DNA of 8,804 bases from Actinomycetota bacterium. Its GTDB lineage: Bacteria; Actinomycetota; Actinomycetes; Nanopelagicales; Nanopelagicaceae. A program made the translations under genes and the position numbers. A model generated the notes under the pieces. That model had not been told where the DNA came from, ran no database searches, and saw only the letters and a list, made by a program, of their open reading frames with translations. Positions 6,993 through 8,804 of this stretch are shown here, piece by piece. The stretch spans positions 1 to 8,804 of the forward strand of contig JAPLBK010000156.1 in assembly GCA_026392775.1 (NCBI GenBank), written 5' to 3'. Position 1 is the stretch's first letter; each line of letters begins with the position of its first letter.

Positions 6993-8464
6993 AACTTCGC
7001 GCATATTTAAAAGCGGCTCACTTTGGGCCAACTATGCTTATTACTGCTATCTCCTTTGTTTTAGGCACACAGCTCTGGTGGGAAGGCCCGGCATATGTCA
7101 TTGCCTTCACAGTCTTTCTTGGCCAGCTGATCATTGGTTGGAGTAATGATCTCTATGACTACGACGATGATTTAAAACATAATAGAACTAATAAGCCTTT
7201 AGTTGCTGGTGCAATCTCAGCTACACAGCTGCGCAGAATTACCTTTATCTTCATTCCTATCGCAGTGATTGCAAACCTGATTGGTCCACTTGGGATAAAA
7301 GGCGGCAGTGTTTATTTGTTAGGTGTGGGATGTGGAATTGCTTATAACTTCTACTTTAAGTTCTCACCTCTTTCGCCTCTGCCATATGCAATTGCATGTG
7401 CTGCGCTACCAGGGTCTATCTTCTACGCAGTTAATCGCACACCACCCCTGTGGGTGCTAGCTGGCGGGTCAATGTTGGGAGTCGCATTTCATTTTCTTAA
7501 TGTACTTAAAGACATTAAGCAAGATAAAGAGAGCAATATCGGGGGATTACCTCAACGCTTAGGTAAGAGAGCTTCTACTGTGATCGCTCTTGTACTAGTA
7601 GTTGCAACAGGGATGCTATTTCTCAATAGCCCTGTGAGCAGAGATTTATCATCAATCGAATTCAATTACAGCTCTTCATTTATTGTTGGGGGAGAACGTC
7701 CAGTAAATGTTAATATGCCAAGTGATTATTCAAAGAAAACTCCAACCGCACTTTTAATTGATTTACATGGATACAGCGGCAATAGTCAGAGTCAACTTCT
7801 TTTTTCCCAATTGGCAGCAGCTACACAAAAGCGCGGCGTGATTTACGCAGCCCCCGATGGTCTACCAGATTCTCAAGGTAATCAATTCTGGAACGCTTCA
7901 AAAGCCTGCTGTAATTTCAACAATAATCCAGTCGATGATGTGACCTATATTCAATCTCTCATCGATGAGATTTCCAACAAAGTATCAGTTGATCCCAAGC
8001 GAATCTATTTATTTGGCCACTCCAACGGGCATTTCATGACATATAAATTTGCATGTTTACGTCCAGAAAGTGTTGCTGCTATTGCCGGCCTTGCCGGAGC
8101 AATGGATAGTGATGCAGCAACATGTGCTCCAAGCAAGGAGGTAAATGTCTTGCATATCCATGGCACAAGTGATGCAACGATTCTTTTTGAGGGTGGATCT
8201 CTATTTGGTAATTTATATACAAGCGCAGCCACGAGTGTTAAAAGGTGGGCACAGATTGATAGATGTTTGATGAGCCCACAAGTGGGAGAGGCCTTTGATT
8301 TGATCAGCACTCTTGATGGTGCTGAAACAATTCCTACAATTTATACATGTCCACGAACAACAGTGGAGCTCTGGAGTATTAATGGTGGAGCCCATAGCCC
8401 TGATGTGGATGTGAGCTCTGCTTTAAAAATAGTTGACTGGTTTTTAGCCCACCCTAAAAAATAA
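6980..8464 (+). CDS. Fusion of a truncated UbiA prenyltransferase and an LpqC/PHB-depolymerase-like esterase
   Basis: A 494-aa two-part protein. Residues 1-215 resemble the first seven helices of an actinobacterial UbiA-type membrane prenyltransferase. Motif 1, N-D-x-x-D-x-x-x-D, is at 56-64 and is followed by NRTNKPLVAG. Motif 2, D178-x-x-x-D182, is followed by GGLPQRLG. After helix 7 (about 198-215) the usual last two helices (some 70 residues) are absent. Residues about 225-491 form an alpha/beta hydrolase of the LpqC/polyhydroxybutyrate depolymerase/feruloyl esterase family: oxyanion HGYSG at 263-267, nucleophile S348 in GHSNG, acid D398 in HGTSD, base H472 in GGAH, and a CC pair at 310-311. 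Known UbiA topology would put the esterase outside the cell, and its six Cys fit that. An in-frame stop at 6971 limits the start to 6980. No internal start with a good ribosome site was found. It may be a true fusion or an in-frame deletion joining two genes. Confidence 0.88.
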   Translation: MRLLKLRAYLKAAHFGPTMLITAISFVLGTQLWWEGPAYVIAFTVFLGQLIIGWSNDLYDYDDDLKHNRTNKPLVAGAISATQLRRITFIFIPIAVIANLIGPLGIKGGSVYLLGVGCGIAYNFYFKFSPLSPLPYAIACAALPGSIFYAVNRTPPLWVLAGGSMLGVAFHFLNVLKDIKQDKESNIGGLPQRLGKRASTVIALVLVVATGMLFLNSPVSRDLSSIEFNYSSSFIVGGERPVNVNMPSDYSKKTPTALLIDLHGYSGNSQSQLLFSQLAAATQKRGVIYAAPDGLPDSQGNQFWNASKACCNFNNNPVDDVTYIQSLIDEISNKVSVDPKRIYLFGHSNGHFMTYKFACLRPESVAAIAGLAGAMDSDAATCAPSKEVNVLHIHGTSDATILFEGGSLFGNLYTSAATSVKRWAQIDRCLMSPQVGEAFDLISTLDGAETIPTIYTCPRTTVELWSINGGAHSPDVDVSSALKIVDWFLAHPKK

Positions 8465-8468
8465 GCAC

Positions 8469-8804
8469 CTATTGATTCGTGTAATTAACTATGGCAAGAC
8501 ACATTTCATCTCGAGTACCCTCACCCCAGACTACATAATTGGGAGAAAGATTTTTATAGAGTGGTAACTGAGAGCGCAAGCCAATATCAAAGGTACATCT
8601 GACCGAGATACTGTCTCCAGCATTTGCAGTAATAGGCTTTGAAAGCCAGTCAGTTCGTTGGTCATCAAAATTCCACAGTGGGCGAGAAGAAATCTCTGTT
8701 CTAACACCAGTAGATCCATTGGTGTAGGTGATCGTGATGTCTTTACCTAGCTGATGCATATGCGGAGTCGCACCATAGATTGTGATGGAAGAGTTAATGC
8801 TTTG
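8469..8804 (-). CDS. Type II ascorbate-dependent copper monooxygenase, C-terminal domain (partial)
   Basis: The reading frame is open to the right edge on the minus strand; 111 residues are visible and the N-terminal part lies outside. It matches the C-terminal (CuM) domain of the peptidylglycine/dopamine beta-monooxygenase family. H15-M-H17 in 'GATPHMHQLGK' corresponds to the two His ligands, and M101 in 'GEGTRDEMC' to the Met ligand of the hydroxylating copper. C70 and C102 match a conserved disulfide. A segment 'WNFDDQ' is also typical of the DBH-like group. These enzymes hydroxylate C-H bonds using copper, ascorbate and O2 and are usually exported; for the bacterial members the substrate is generally unknown. 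The ATG at 8757-8759 is an internal Met, not the start. The gene converges on the fusion gene with four bases between stop codons. Confidence 0.87.
   Translation of the reverse strand, partial: QSINSSITIYGATPHMHQLGKDITITYTNGSTGVRTEISSRPLWNFDDQRTDWLSKPITANAGDSISVRCTFDIGLRSQLPLYKNLSPNYVVWGEGTRDEMCLAIVNYTNQ

Noticed and set aside
6949..7146. Alternative plus-strand frame across the amine oxidase/UbiA junction, with an AGGAGA upstream
   Set aside because: It overlaps both strongly conserved genes in another frame, and its product resembles no family; the purine-rich stretch is part of amine oxidase coding sequence.
8005..8310. 101-codon minus-strand open frame inside the esterase part
   Set aside because: It covers the region opposite the catalytic Ser and Asp of the esterase and shows no domain; a shadow frame.
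7580..8464. Esterase translated separately from the GTG at 7580
   Set aside because: Only a weak purine stretch precedes it, and the resulting signal peptide would lack its basic start. The continuous frame from 6980 is simpler, although the idea is not excluded.
8757..8759. ATG at 8759 as the start of the copper monooxygenase
   Set aside because: The frame stays open to the window edge and the preceding His belongs to the copper-binding HMH motif, so this Met is internal.

Overview
This window reads as a piece of an AT-leaning (roughly mid-40s % GC by eye) actinobacterial chromosome. A freshwater Nanopelagicales-type (acI) streamlined genome is my best guess. The reasons are inference: very short intergenic gaps, promoters placed so that transcripts would start at the ATG (leaderless), an amine oxidase resembling the Arthrobacter type, and a UbiA protein of the kind common in actinobacteria. 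There is no 16S or other marker gene to prove it.

Left part (1-3252): the end of proV, then proW and proX. This is a glycine betaine/proline-type osmolyte ABC importer with a CBS-tailed ATPase (partial), a double-length permease and a substrate-binding lipoprotein. It ends in a strong intrinsic terminator. Immediately after it, on its own apparent leaderless promoter, lies a GMC flavoenzyme very like choline dehydrogenase BetA (3269-4915). The set fits uptake of trimethylammonium compounds plus oxidation of choline. No betaine-aldehyde dehydrogenase or betI is in the window. The GMC enzyme also carries Tyr where choline oxidase has a catalytic Asn.

Middle and right part (4916-8464): a 187-bp intergenic region holds a good sigma70-type promoter, flanked by two copies of a 10-bp dyad 42 bp apart. 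It leads into a complete cytoplasmic copper/topaquinone amine oxidase. The next gene overlaps it by 13 bp and is the most unusual object here. It joins the first seven membrane helices of a UbiA prenyltransferase, with both Asp-rich motifs, to a complete extracytoplasmic LpqC/polyhydroxybutyrate-depolymerase-like esterase with an intact Ser-Asp-His triad. It lacks the last two UbiA helices and a separate esterase signal peptide.

Right edge (8469-8804, minus strand): the C-terminal copper (CuM) domain of a type II, ascorbate-dependent copper monooxygenase of the PHM/DBH family. It runs off the window and converges on the fusion gene with only 4 bp between stop codons. I found no tRNA, rRNA, CRISPR array, insertion sequence or prophage. 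No gap without a gene exceeds about 190 bp.
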